Source: Dactylosporangium vinaceum | GTDB taxonomy: Bacteria; Actinomycetota; Actinomycetes; Mycobacteriales; Micromonosporaceae | Direction of reading: 5' to 3' | Length of the DNA: 64,000 nucleotides | NCBI RefSeq assembly: GCF_019904175.1 | Contig: NZ_CP061913.1 | Span: 744,001 to 808,000, forward strand | Shown: positions 51,870-61,487 of the stretch, piece by piece | How positions within the stretch are numbered: position 1 is the first letter of the stretch | Layout: each line of letters begins with the position of its first letter | Position numbers and translations under genes: made by a program | The notes under the pieces: generated by a model | Told to the model about the DNA's origin: nothing | What the model saw: the letters and a program-made list of their open reading frames with translations, nothing else | Database searches by the model: none

Positions 51870-53291
51870 GTGATGATTGAGGATGGAGGGCCGCGGGCGG
51901 ACGTCGCCACCCGGCCGTCCATCCCACATCAGCGCGCAGGGTCCCGCCACCGTTACGTTGCGCAGCCCCAGGCCCCGCGCCGCGGCACCGTCTTCCGGAC
52001 CGCACTGCTCGCCGCGCTGGCCGTCCTGCTCATCGCCCCGGCGAGCGCGATCGCGTTCGTCACGGTGCGCCACGAGCGGGCCACCGTCATGGCCGGGCAG
52101 GGCCTCGCCGGGGCCGCCGGGCACGACGCGGCCGGTCGGCCCAACGCCAGGAACGGCGGGGTGCAGTCGGGCCCACCCGACGCGACCCCGGGCGCCCGGC
52201 CGGCATCGCTCGACGGCCTGGTCCGGCAGGCGCTGCAGGACCAGGCGGCGGCGCTGCTCGCCGGCGACCGGGACGGCTTCCTGCGCCAGGTCGACCCCGG
52301 TGCGGCCGGGCTGCGCGACGACCTCGCACGCCGGTTCGGGTCGCTGCAGCAGCTGCACGTCAAGGTCTGGCAGCCCACTGTCGAAGGCAAGGCCAAGGCC
52401 GACGCCGGGGGTACCGCGAGCGCCACCGTCATGATCAAGTACTGCTTCGTGGTGCCGTCGTGCGACCCCATGAGCCTGGAGGCGCCGACGAGGTGGAAGG
52501 TCGCCGGCGCGGCCGTCACGCTGCTGGAGTTCGGCACGTCGAAGGATCTCGGGCCGCGGCCGTGGGAGGTCAGCGACCTGCGCACGGCCGTCGGCGACCG
52601 GGTGGTGATGTCGACGACCGCGAAGTACGCCTCCCGCCTGCCGTCGATGCTCGCCGCGGCGGAGAAGGCGGCCGCGCTCACCGACACCTTCGCCCGGTGG
52701 GGGGCGCCGCCCGCGCGGTACGTCGTCTACCTGGCCGGGCCGGACGAGTGGTCGTCCTGGTACGGCATCCGCCAGGAGGCGTGGGTGGCCGGCTTCGCGC
52801 TCCCGCTGACCGCGAGCGCGACCGAGATCGTGCTCAACGCCGCGCGGGTCGACACCAAGCAGACCCTCGACGTGCTGCGCCACGAGTTCACGCACGTGGT
52901 GACCCTGGCCGGGGTCGAGAAGGCCTACGACCACACGTGGTGGCTCGTCGAGGGCATCGCGGAGTACGTGCGGGTGAAGGGCGGCGGCAAGCCGTTCGAC
53001 GGGCTCGGGGACGTGCGGACCTACGTGCGCAGCGGGCACTGGAAGGGCGAGATCGCGCTCGACGACCCCGACGCGGGCGCGACGACCGCCGACGTGAGCG
53101 GCCGCTACGGGGTCGCCTATCTGTCGCTGCAGCACCTTGCCGACCGCTTCGGCGAGGACCGGCTCCTCGACTTCTTCGACTACGCCGCCCGGCAGGGCCT
53201 GCCTCTCGACGCGGCGGCGCAGAAGGCGTTCAGCATGGGCTGGACCGACGTCGAGTCCGATTGCGCCCGCTATGTCCGGGGCCGCATCTAG
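51870..53291 (+). CDS. Membrane-anchored gluzincin-type metallopeptidase
   Basis: 473 residues from GTG 51870 or ATG 51873. One membrane helix (about 43-65) after a basic N-terminus, so the bulk is external. A linker and an NTF2-like region (about 115-230) precede the peptidase domain: HEFTH zinc motif near residue 336 and, 20-odd residues on, WWLVEGIAEYV whose Glu is the third ligand. Peptidase MA-like family. It precedes the export operon by 50 bp and may share its transcript. Confidence 0.82.
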   Translation: MMIEDGGPRADVATRPSIPHQRAGSRHRYVAQPQAPRRGTVFRTALLAALAVLLIAPASAIAFVTVRHERATVMAGQGLAGAAGHDAAGRPNARNGGVQSGPPDATPGARPASLDGLVRQALQDQAAALLAGDRDGFLRQVDPGAAGLRDDLARRFGSLQQLHVKVWQPTVEGKAKADAGGTASATVMIKYCFVVPSCDPMSLEAPTRWKVAGAAVTLLEFGTSKDLGPRPWEVSDLRTAVGDRVVMSTTAKYASRLPSMLAAAEKAAALTDTFARWGAPPARYVVYLAGPDEWSSWYGIRQEAWVAGFALPLTASATEIVLNAARVDTKQTLDVLRHEFTHVVTLAGVEKAYDHTWWLVEGIAEYVRVKGGGKPFDGLGDVRTYVRSGHWKGEIALDDPDAGATTADVSGRYGVAYLSLQHLADRFGEDRLLDFFDYAARQGLPLDAAAQKAFSMGWTDVESDCARYVRGRI

Positions 53292-53329
53292 GCTCCACCG
53301 CACCCCGGCAAAAGCGGAATTCACGTATC

Positions 53330-53335
53330 TACACT
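53330..53335 (+). promoter_or_regulatory. Leaderless -10 box of the adaptor gene
   Basis: TACACT, 6 nt, then GTG 53342. It suggests that the three-gene export operon has its own promoter. Confidence 0.4.
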
Positions 53336-53341
53336 TGCGAG

Positions 53342-54691
53342 GTGTCTCGCGTACCCCCGCGAATGACCGCGGTCGCTGTCCTGATCGTCGTCTCGCTCAC
53401 CGGCGCCTCCTGCACCGGCGGTGACTCCGGCATCGGCCTGGGCAGCGCCGGGCGATCCGACGTCGTCGAGGTCGTCGACGCCCCGGCCACCATCACCGCC
53501 CGCGCCGCCGCCACCCTCACCGCGGCCGCCGACGGCACGCTGATCTCGCTGAGCGTCAAGCCGGGCGACACCGTCGCCGCCGGCCAGGTGCTCGCGGTCG
53601 TCGACTCGCCGTCGGCGCAGCAGCGGCTCAAGGAGGCGGGCGAGGCCCTCAACGCGCTCAAGGGCGCCGGGGGCGGCACGGTGGGGGTCAAGAACCTCTC
53701 GGCCCAGCAGAAACAGACCGACGACGCCGCGGCCAAGGCGTTCGCCGACGCCCGCAACGCCGCCGCGCAGATCGCCGACGTCGCCGTGCGCACGACGCTC
53801 GTCACCCAGATCGACCTGGCCGAGCGCACCTACCAGGAGGCCGCCGCCTCGGCCCGGGCCGTGATCCAGAGCGTGCAGCGCGGCCTGGCCAGCGTCTCCC
53901 AGGCCATGACCGCCCTGACCCAGGCCCAGAAGGCGCAGGCCCAGTCCGCCTTCGACCTCGCGCAGTCCACTGTCGACCAGCTCACGCTGCGGGCCCCCGT
54001 GGCCGGCGTGATCCAGCTCGGCGGCACCTCGGCCGCCAGCGCCCCGTCGATCACGGACCTGATCGGGGCGGCCACCGGCGGGCAGGCCCCGGCCGCGGCG
54101 GCCGGCGCGGGCGGCACCGGCAGCGGCCCCGGGGTGGACCCGGCCGTGCCGATGGGCGGGCGGGTCAGTGCCGGGACCGCCATCCTCACCGTCGTCGACG
54201 TGTCGGAGCTGGGCCTGATGGCCGAGGTCGACGAGACCGACGTGCTGCTCGTCCAGCCCGGCATCACCGCGCACGTCGAGCTCGACGCGGCCCCCGGCGC
54301 GGTCTACGACGCCACGGTGAGCTCGGCCGACGTGCTGCCGACCACCTCGGCCCGGGGCGGCGTGGCCTACCGCGCGCGGCTCACGCTCGGCGCCGGCAAG
54401 TACGACGACGGCCGCCCGGCCCCGGCCCCTCGCCCGGGCATGAACGCCGTCGCCCACCTGCAGGTCCGCTCGATCCAGGGCGCGGTGACGGTGCCGGCCG
54501 CGGCGGTGTTCAACGTCGGCGGCAAGGACGTCGTGTGGCTGGTCCGGGGCGGCAAGGCGATCCAGCAGCCGGTAAGCGTCGGCGTCTCCGGCCAGGACCG
54601 CATCCAGGTGCTCAACGGCGTCTCCGACGGCGACCAGCTCGTGGTGCGGGGCACCGACAAGGTCAAGCAGGGCATGGAACTGCCGCAATGA
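53342..54691 (+). CDS. MacA/HlyD-type periplasmic adaptor protein
   Basis: 449 residues from GTG 53342. N-terminal hydrophobic signal ending GASC, a weak lipobox. A lipoyl half-motif (DGTLISLSVKPGDTVAAGQV), a coiled-coil hairpin (about 105-215) rich in Ala/Gln, the second lipoyl half (LRAPVAGVIQLGG), then beta-barrel and membrane-proximal domains. A Gly/Ala/Pro insert lies near 235-265. In Gram-positive bacteria such adaptors serve ABC exporters of peptides or lipids. ATGA overlap with the ATPase. Confidence 0.85.
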   Translation: MSRVPPRMTAVAVLIVVSLTGASCTGGDSGIGLGSAGRSDVVEVVDAPATITARAAATLTAAADGTLISLSVKPGDTVAAGQVLAVVDSPSAQQRLKEAGEALNALKGAGGGTVGVKNLSAQQKQTDDAAAKAFADARNAAAQIADVAVRTTLVTQIDLAERTYQEAAASARAVIQSVQRGLASVSQAMTALTQAQKAQAQSAFDLAQSTVDQLTLRAPVAGVIQLGGTSAASAPSITDLIGAATGGQAPAAAAGAGGTGSGPGVDPAVPMGGRVSAGTAILTVVDVSELGLMAEVDETDVLLVQPGITAHVELDAAPGAVYDATVSSADVLPTTSARGGVAYRARLTLGAGKYDDGRPAPAPRPGMNAVAHLQVRSIQGAVTVPAAAVFNVGGKDVVWLVRGGKAIQQPVSVGVSGQDRIQVLNGVSDGDQLVVRGTDKVKQGMELPQ

Positions 54692-55368
54692 CGGCGGCCC
54701 TGATCGCCGAGAACGTCACCCGCGAATACGCCCTGGACGGCGTCACCGTCCCGGCCCTCAAGGGCGTCACCTTCAGCATCGACGCCGGCGACTACGTGGC
54801 GATCATCGGCCCGTCCGGCTCGGGCAAGTCGACGCTCATGCACCTGCTCGGCGGCCTGGACCGGCCCACGTCGGGGCGGCTGCTGCTCGGCGGCCGGGAC
54901 GTCGGCGGCCTCGACCCGCGCGAGCTGGCCCGGCTGCGCAACGAGACCATCGGCTTCGTCTTCCAGTCGTTCCATCTGCTGGCCCGCACGAGCGCCGTCG
55001 ACAACGTCGCGCTTCCCCTGGTGTACCGCGGCATGAAAGCCTCCGAGCGGCGCCGGCGAGCCGTCGCGATGCTCGAGCGGGTCGGTCTCGGCCACCGCCT
55101 GGACCACCGCCCGAACCAGCTCTCCGGCGGCGAGCAGCAGCGCGTGGCGATCGCCCGCGCCCTCGTCACCGACCCGCAGGTGCTGCTGGCCGACGAGCCG
55201 ACCGGCAACCTCGACACGAAGAACGGCCAGGCCGTGCTCGCGCTGCTGGAGGCGCTCAACTCCGAGCAGGGGGTGGCCCTGGTGATCGTCACCCACGACC
55301 GCGAGGTGGCCGCGCGGGCGGACCGGCAGATCATCATGCGCGACGGCGAGATCGTGGACGCCCTATGA
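54688..55368 (+). CDS. ABC exporter ATPase, MacB/LolD type
   Basis: 226 residues. Walker A GPSGSGKST, Q-loop VFQSFHLL, signature LSGGEQQR, Walker B VLLADEPTGNLD and H-loop VTHDRE. The PTGNLDT sequence is typical of the MacB/LolD family. Overlaps both neighbours by ATGA, so the three subunits are produced in fixed ratio. Confidence 0.94.
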   Translation: MTAALIAENVTREYALDGVTVPALKGVTFSIDAGDYVAIIGPSGSGKSTLMHLLGGLDRPTSGRLLLGGRDVGGLDPRELARLRNETIGFVFQSFHLLARTSAVDNVALPLVYRGMKASERRRRAVAMLERVGLGHRLDHRPNQLSGGEQQRVAIARALVTDPQVLLADEPTGNLDTKNGQAVLALLEALNSEQGVALVIVTHDREVAARADRQIIMRDGEIVDAL

Positions 55369-56549
55369 GGGTCGCTGAGGCCTGGCGGGTTGCCATCGAT
55401 GCCCTGCGGGCCAACCGGCTGCGCAGCATCCTGACCATGCTCGGGGTGATCATCGGGGTCGCCGCTGTCGTCGTGCTCGTGGCCATCGGGACCGGGACCA
55501 AGAACGAGATCGAACAGCAGGTCGAGGGCCTCGGCTCCAACCTGCTCATCGTCGTGCCGGGCGAGGTCAACCTCGGCTCCGCGCCCTCGGTGTCGCGGAT
55601 GGACCTCTCCGACGTCGACGCCGTGTCGAAGATCGTCGGCGACCGCAGCCGGGTGGCGGTGACCGTCGCCTCCGGCGAGACCGTGGCCGCCGGCAACGCG
55701 GAGACGTTCGCGAGCATCAACGGGGTCATCGAGACCACGCCCAACGTCTTCGTGCGGCACCTGGCGCGGGGGACGTACCTGACCCGCTCCGACGTCGACA
55801 CCAACCGGCGGGTCGCGGTGCTCGGCTGGAGCGTGGCCCACAAGCTCTTCGGCGACCGGGACGCGGTCGGCCAGCAGTTGACGATCGCGGGCGTGCGCTT
55901 CCGGGTCGTCGGCGTTTTCGAGCAGCTCGGGCAGAGTCTCGGGATCGACCGCGACAACGAGGTGCACGTGCCGATCACCACCGCGCAACGGCTCCTCGCG
56001 ACAAACCGGGTCGACGGGATCGCGGTCAACGCACCGAACCGCGAGGAGATCCGCGACCTGTCCACCCGCATCATCGCCGAGCTGACCCGGCGGCACCCGG
56101 GGACGCAGTTCAGTGCCGTGACCCAGGAGCAGATCCTCGGGGTGCTCGGCGACATCCTGGGGGTGCTGACCGGCGTGCTGGCCGCCATCGCCGGGATCTC
56201 GCTGCTGGTCGGCGGGGTCGGCGTCTCCAACATCATGCTCGTGTCGGTGCGGGAGCGCACCAAGGAGATCGGGCTGCGCAAGGCGGTCGGGGCCCGGCCG
56301 CGCGACATCGGGGTGCAGTTCCTGCTCGAGGCGGTGCTGCTGACCACGATCGGCGGCGCGATCGGGATCGCCCTCGGCATCGGCGCCGCTCTCGTCGTGG
56401 CCGCGCTGTCGCCGGTGCCGGCCGCGATCACGTGGTGGTCGCTGGCGCTGGCCTTCGGGGTGTCGGCCGGGGTCGGCATCGTCTTCGGCGTGGTCCCGGC
56501 CCAGCGTGCGGGCCGCCTCGATCCGGTGGTGGCGCTGCGGACCGAGTGA
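55365..56549 (+). CDS. ABC exporter permease, MacB type
   Basis: 394 residues. MacB_PCD layout: helix 1 (about 17-40, SILTMLGVIIGVAAVVVLVA), a large external domain, then the FtsX domain with three helices and the conserved VRERTKEIGLRKAVGARPRD coupling segment. Works with the adaptor and ATPase as a tripartite-like exporter of unknown substrate. Confidence 0.93.
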   Translation: MRVAEAWRVAIDALRANRLRSILTMLGVIIGVAAVVVLVAIGTGTKNEIEQQVEGLGSNLLIVVPGEVNLGSAPSVSRMDLSDVDAVSKIVGDRSRVAVTVASGETVAAGNAETFASINGVIETTPNVFVRHLARGTYLTRSDVDTNRRVAVLGWSVAHKLFGDRDAVGQQLTIAGVRFRVVGVFEQLGQSLGIDRDNEVHVPITTAQRLLATNRVDGIAVNAPNREEIRDLSTRIIAELTRRHPGTQFSAVTQEQILGVLGDILGVLTGVLAAIAGISLLVGGVGVSNIMLVSVRERTKEIGLRKAVGARPRDIGVQFLLEAVLLTTIGGAIGIALGIGAALVVAALSPVPAAITWWSLALAFGVSAGVGIVFGVVPAQRAGRLDPVVALRTE

Positions 56550-56603
56550 TCAAGTTGCCGGAAAAGATTCCGACGAACCTGGGGTGCAAGTCACAGGCGT
56601 ACC

Positions 56604-56620
56604 GTTACCGTACTGGTAAC
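56604..56620. promoter_or_regulatory. Inverted repeat upstream of the BldC-like gene
   Basis: GTTACC (56604-56609) and GGTAAC (56615-56620) with a 5-bp spacer form a perfect dyad about 75 bp before the gene. A candidate operator; no protein can be assigned. Confidence 0.45.
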
Positions 56621-56694
56621 ACGCTGATTGAGTAACGCTCGATCCGGGGCTGCCGGGCCGAGCGCTTGGGCGAGCACGCTGGTCGGAGGTCGCG

Positions 56695-56910
56695 ATGTCG
56701 AGCACGCCACACACCACCGAAGGCCGGTTGGGCGAGGTCAGGTTTCTGACCGTCGCCGAGGTGGCCACCTTGATGCGGGTGTCGAAGATGACCGTCTACC
56801 GCCTCGTCCACGCCGGTGATCTCACCGCCGTCCGTGTGGGTCGGTCGTTCCGGGTGCCCGAGCACGCGGTCGACGCCTACCTACGCGAGGCGTTCCGCGA
56901 GACCGCCTAG
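56695..56910 (+). CDS. BldC/excisionase-like MerR-type DNA-binding protein
   Basis: 71 residues. A lone winged-helix MerR-type domain: FLTVAEVATLMRVSKMTVYR then VHAGDLTAVRVGRSFRVPEH. Resembles Rv0500A and, more distantly, the developmental regulator BldC. No catalytic part, so not a recombination directionality factor of an element here. It precedes the bS22 gene as Rv0500A precedes Rv0500B. Confidence 0.85.
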   Translation: MSSTPHTTEGRLGEVRFLTVAEVATLMRVSKMTVYRLVHAGDLTAVRVGRSFRVPEHAVDAYLREAFRETA

Positions 56911-57027
56911 TTGCTCTTGGAGCCCCGTTTTTTCATCCAGCGGCGATGCGGCTACCCTTGAACGGCTAACCATGTCTTAGGCGGGCCAGCGATGGCACGC
57001 GTTCCGCTGTATCGAGGAGATGCTCGT

Positions 57028-57129
57028 ATGGGCTCTGTGGTCAAGAAGCGCCGCAAGCGTATGGCCAAGAAGAAGCACCGTAAGCTGCTGCGCAAGACCC
57101 GCGTCCAGCGTCGTCGTCTCGGCAAGTAG
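57028..57129 (+). CDS. Small ribosomal protein bS22 (AURKAIP1/COX24-type)
   Basis: 33 residues, ATG 57028 with GAGGAG 8 nt upstream: [20 protein letters not shown] then [13 protein letters not shown]. Almost entirely Lys/Arg, identical in style to the small protein (Rv0500B) found near the decoding centre of mycobacterial ribosomes. Too short for most gene finders. A long inverted repeat follows. Confidence 0.93.
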   Translation: MGSVVKKRRKRMAKKKHRKLLRKTRVQRRRLGK

Positions 57130-57137
57130 CCTTCTGT

Positions 57138-57180
57138 CCCATCACCCGGGGGCCCGTCGTGTGCCCGCCCGGGTGATGGG
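57138..57180 (+). terminator. Long inverted repeat after bS22
   Basis: CCCATCACCCGGG (57138-57150) and CCCGGGTGATGGG (57168-57180), perfect 13-bp stem, 17-nt loop, no U-tract. It starts 8 nt after the stop codon. It may be a factor-dependent terminator or a stabiliser of the short mRNA. Confidence 0.7.
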
Positions 57181-57216
57181 TCTGCGCTCAGCATTGGGCT
57201 CGTCGATCGGAGCCGC

Positions 57217-58283
57217 GTGACCGCGTCACCCAGCGTCGTGCTCGTGACCGGGGTGAGCCGGTATCTCGGCGCGCATCTGGCCGCCCGGCTGGCCGCCGAC
57301 CCGCGCATCGAGCGCGTTGTCGGCGTCGACAACGTGGCGCCCACGGGGGACCTCGCCGAGGTGTTGTCCGCCGCCGGTCCGAAGATCGACGTCCAGCAGG
57401 TCGACCTGCGCACCCCCGGGGTGCTGCGGGTGATGGTCGACGCCCGGGTCGAGGCGGTGGCCCACCTGGCCGTGGCCACCGCGACCGACCAGCACGGCGG
57501 CCGCGGCGTGATGAAGGAGCTCAACGTCATCGGCTCGATGCAGCTGCTCGGGGCCTGCCAGCAGGCGCCGCGGCTGCGCAAGCTGATCGTGCGCTCGTCG
57601 ACGGCCGCCTACGGGGCCTCGTTCCGCGACCCGGCCATCTTCACCGAGGACACCGAGCCGCGCGAGATACCCCGGGGCGGGTTCGCCAAGGACGTGCTCG
57701 ACATCGAGGGGTACGTCCGCGGCTTCCGTCGGCGCCGCCCGGACGTGGCGGCCACGGTGCTGCGCTTCGCGCCGTTCATCGGCTCCGCGGTGGAGACGCG
57801 CCTGACGCGGTACTTCGAGCGCCCGGTCGTGCCCACGGTCCTCGGCCGCGACCCGCGCCTGCAGTTCCTGCACGTCGACGACGCGTTCGAGGTCCTCCGG
57901 CGCTCGGTGACCGAGGACCACCCCGGGACCTACAACGTGGCCGGCGGCGGCACCATGACCCTGTCGCAGGCCGTGCGCCGGGCCGGGCGGGCCACCATGC
58001 CGATCATCGAGCCGGGCCTCAACGTGCTGGCCGGGCTCGGCCGCGCCGGCGTCTCCCTGGACCAGCTCGACCTGTTCGTCCACGGCCGGGTCGTCGACAC
58101 CTCGAAGCTGATCCGCGAGTTCGGCTTCACCCCGCGCACCACCGCGGAGGCGTTCGCCGAATACGTGACGAGCCGCCGCGACAGCGAGCTGGTCCGCGCG
58201 GATACGATTCGGTCGGTCGAGCAGGCGCTGCTCGACGGCTTCCGCAGAACCCGAGCGGCGCGGGCCGCGTTGGAGCGTGGCGA

Positions 58284-58287
<4 letters not shown>
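57217..58287 (+). CDS. NAD-dependent epimerase/dehydratase (GalE2-like)
   Basis: 356 residues from GTG 57217. Extended SDR: VTGVSRYLGAHLAARL instead of the usual GxxGxxG, which is degenerate here. Ser in IVRSSTAAYG follows, but the YxxxK position is replaced (GGFAKDVLDIEGYVRGF), so catalysis is uncertain. Position matches galE2 (Rv0501). ATGA overlap with the acyltransferase suggests a shared lipid or glycolipid role. Confidence 0.85.
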
Positions 58288-59137
<850 letters not shown>

Positions 59138-59141
<4 letters not shown>

Positions 59142-60064
59142 GCGGGCGGCGGTGGGGCGTCGATGCCGGCTCGGGCGGCGGACCGGCGGCGGCGCTTGCG
59201 CATGGCGCTGTACGTGGCCAGGCCGCCGATGAGCACGCCGGTCGCCATGGCGGCGGGGATGGCGACCTTCGCGGCCTTGCGGGCGCTGCGGAAGTCGCGG
59301 ATCTCCCAGCCGCACTTGCGGGCCTCACGGCGCAGGGCCGAGTCGGGGTTCACCGCGACCGCGTAGCCGACAGTGGAGAGCATCGGGGTGTCGTTGATGG
59401 AGTCGCTGTACGCCGCGCACCGCTGCAGATCCAGACCCTCGGCCACGGCCAGGGCGGTGATCGCCTGGGCCTTCTCCGGGCCGTGCATGAGGTCGCCGAC
59501 CAGGCGGCCGGTGTAGACGCCGTCCTCGATCTCGGCCACGGTGCCGATCGCGCCGGTCAGGCCCAGCCGGGCGGCCATGATGCGGCCGAGCTCCACGGGG
59601 GCGGCGGTGACGAGCCAGACCCGCTGGCCGGCGTCCAGGTGCAGCTGGGCCAGGGCCAGGGTGCCCGACCAGATGCGGTCGGCCATGAGCTCGTCGAAGA
59701 TCTCCTCGCAGAGGCGCTCCATCTCCTCGACCTTCCAGCCGGCGATGAACGCCAGCGCGGTGGACTTGGCCTTGGAGACGGTGCCGGCGTTCTCGGCGGC
59801 GAGGAGGCGGAAGCGGGCCTGCTGGTAGGCGAAGCGGGCCAGGTCGCGGCTGGTGAAGTAGTTGCGCTTGGCCAGGCCGCGGGCGAAGTAGTAGATCGAC
59901 GCGCCCTGCATCATCGTGTTGTCGACGTCGAAGAACGCGGCCGCGCCCGGGTCGGCCGGGATCTCCAGTGCGGCCTCGACCTCGGCCGCCGCCCAGCCGG
60001 CGGCGGAGACGACGATGCGACCCGCGGGCCTGCGCCTCCGCAGCGCTGAAGGTCGGATGGGCAC
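59138..60064 (-). CDS. HAD-IB family phosphatase (SerB1-like)
   Basis: 308 residues, GTG start with AAAGGAG upstream. Motif I FFDVDNTMM, motif II Thr in VWLVTAAPVEL, a Lys in HGPEKAQ and motif IV YSDSINDTPML. The cap domain is helical. A C-terminal hydrophobic helix (about 268-288) and basic tail make it a membrane-tethered phosphatase, unlike free SerB. Substrate may be a phospholipid-type monoester rather than phosphoserine. Confidence 0.9.
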
Positions 60065-60125
60065 GTCGATCTCCTTTCACCTGATGTCACGGGTATACAG
60101 CTGATAATGACAGGACCAGACAGCA

Positions 60126-60156
60126 ACAGGGCCCGGTGACATTCACCGGGCCCTGT
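60126..60156. terminator. Strong hairpin downstream of the anti-sigma gene
   Basis: ACAGGGCCCGGTGA (60126-60139), loop CAT, TCACCGGGCCCTGT (60143-60156): perfect 14-bp stem. It lies between two leftward genes, 29 bp after the 60185 stop. The downstream minus-strand run TTGCTGTCT is only moderately U-rich. Confidence 0.8.
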
Positions 60157-60184
60157 CATGTCGCGAACGTGTCGCCGGGTTGAA

Positions 60185-61327
60185 TCAGTGCAGCAGCCAG
60201 TCGAGCAGGCCGCCGTTCTTCTCCGACTTGCCCGGGTCCGGGGTCGGGTCCGACACCGAGTTGGCGTTCTCGTCCGGCTGGGCCGGAGCCGACTCGGCGG
60301 GGGAGTTGCCGACCGTTGCACCGGGCTGGCCGACGGACGGGGCGCGCCCCGTCGTCCCGGTCCCGTTCGGCGCGTTGACCGCCGGGGTGCCCGTCGGCTG
60401 CTGGCCCGAGGTCCCGGTGCCACCCGACTTGTTGACCGTCCGGCAGGCGCTGCTCACCGGCACCGGGCCGAGCGAGTCGGGCACTGTGACAGCTGTCGGG
60501 CCGCACTTGACGAGCGGCCGCAGCGCCTTGGAGCGCCTGTCGATCTCGTCGAGCAGGGTGGCCGACTGGGTCGCCCGGGTCCGGGCCTCGCCGCTCGTAC
60601 CGCTCTTGAGCCGCTCGGCCGCGCCGCGCTGGTTGGTCACGAAGCCGTCGATCGCGTCCAGGGCCGCGGTGTCCTTGCGGGTCACCGCGGTGGCCGTCAG
60701 CAGACGCACGCCTTCGAGCGTCTCGCCGTCCATGTCGTCGAGCACCGAGGAGAGCCCCGTCGGGTCCTTGACCGCTTGCGCCTCGTCGAGGCGGGTGCGG
60801 GCGAACTCGAGGTACAGCTGGCCCTTGCTGATGTCCGAGCCGGCCAGCGCGAGCTGGGCCTTCTCGGTCGAACGCTTGACCGAGTACAACGCGTCGCCGG
60901 GCATGGCGTCTCCGCTCGCGGCCGACATGCCGGAGAGGGCCAGGGTGCCGGCGGCGAGGCCGACGACGATGGCTCCCCGGGTGCGCGTCCGGCGGCTGAC
61001 TGCCGGGCGGCTCCCCGCAGGCCGGCGCAGTGAGCGCAGGCCCGCACGGCGGGTCGGTTCGGGCTCGGGCGCCGTGGCGGTCGCTCCGATGCCCTCGCGT
61101 TCGATCGTGGCCATGAGCATGGCCCGCAGACCGTCGCGGAACTCCTGTTGTGCCTCCACCCGGACCGGCAGCTCGCCGAGCCGCTGTCCGACCGACACCA
61201 GGTCGGTCAGGGAGTCGTCGAGCGTGGTCCTCGTGTGGTGGCGTCGGGCCCCTTTGGCCTCGTCGAGGAGCTGAGCGAGTCGCTCAGCCCGTCGACGATG
61301 GAAGACGGAGCCAATCACCTGAGGCAC
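60185..61327 (-). CDS. DUF5667-type membrane protein, candidate RsbN-like anti-sigma factor
   Basis: 380 residues, GTG start. A cytoplasmic N-terminal domain of about 120 residues (RRRAERLAQLLDEA, QQEFRDGLRAMLMATIE) is followed by one membrane helix (about 117-135) and an external helical part with DALYSVKRSTEKAQLAL, the DUF5667 signature. A Gly/Pro/Thr-rich tail ends the protein. It is the next gene after the BldN-like sigma factor (160-bp gap), the place held by RsbN in Streptomyces. Binding of the sigma factor is inferred. Confidence 0.75.
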   Translation of the reverse strand: MPQVIGSVFHRRRAERLAQLLDEAKGARRHHTRTTLDDSLTDLVSVGQRLGELPVRVEAQQEFRDGLRAMLMATIEREGIGATATAPEPEPTRRAGLRSLRRPAGSRPAVSRRTRTRGAIVVGLAAGTLALSGMSAASGDAMPGDALYSVKRSTEKAQLALAGSDISKGQLYLEFARTRLDEAQAVKDPTGLSSVLDDMDGETLEGVRLLTATAVTRKDTAALDAIDGFVTNQRGAAERLKSGTSGEARTRATQSATLLDEIDRRSKALRPLVKCGPTAVTVPDSLGPVPVSSACRTVNKSGGTGTSGQQPTGTPAVNAPNGTGTTGRAPSVGQPGATVGNSPAESAPAQPDENANSVSDPTPDPGKSEKNGGLLDWLLH

Positions 61328-61487
61328 CCCCCTTCGCTGATCGCGTCACTCAGGCGCGGCAGGGTAGCGGGATGGTGGGCCACCGCGTCCGCCGTGCGCC
61401 ATGCCGACGGTCGCATCTGGACCAACGGTGCAGGGCGGAGGCTGGTTACGGCGCCCCGGGGGGCACTGTAACCGGAGGTGACTGCGA

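Noticed and set aside
56695..56910. Excisionase of an integrated element
   Set aside because: No integrase, attachment site or cargo nearby; the gene has a conserved chromosomal position next to bS22.
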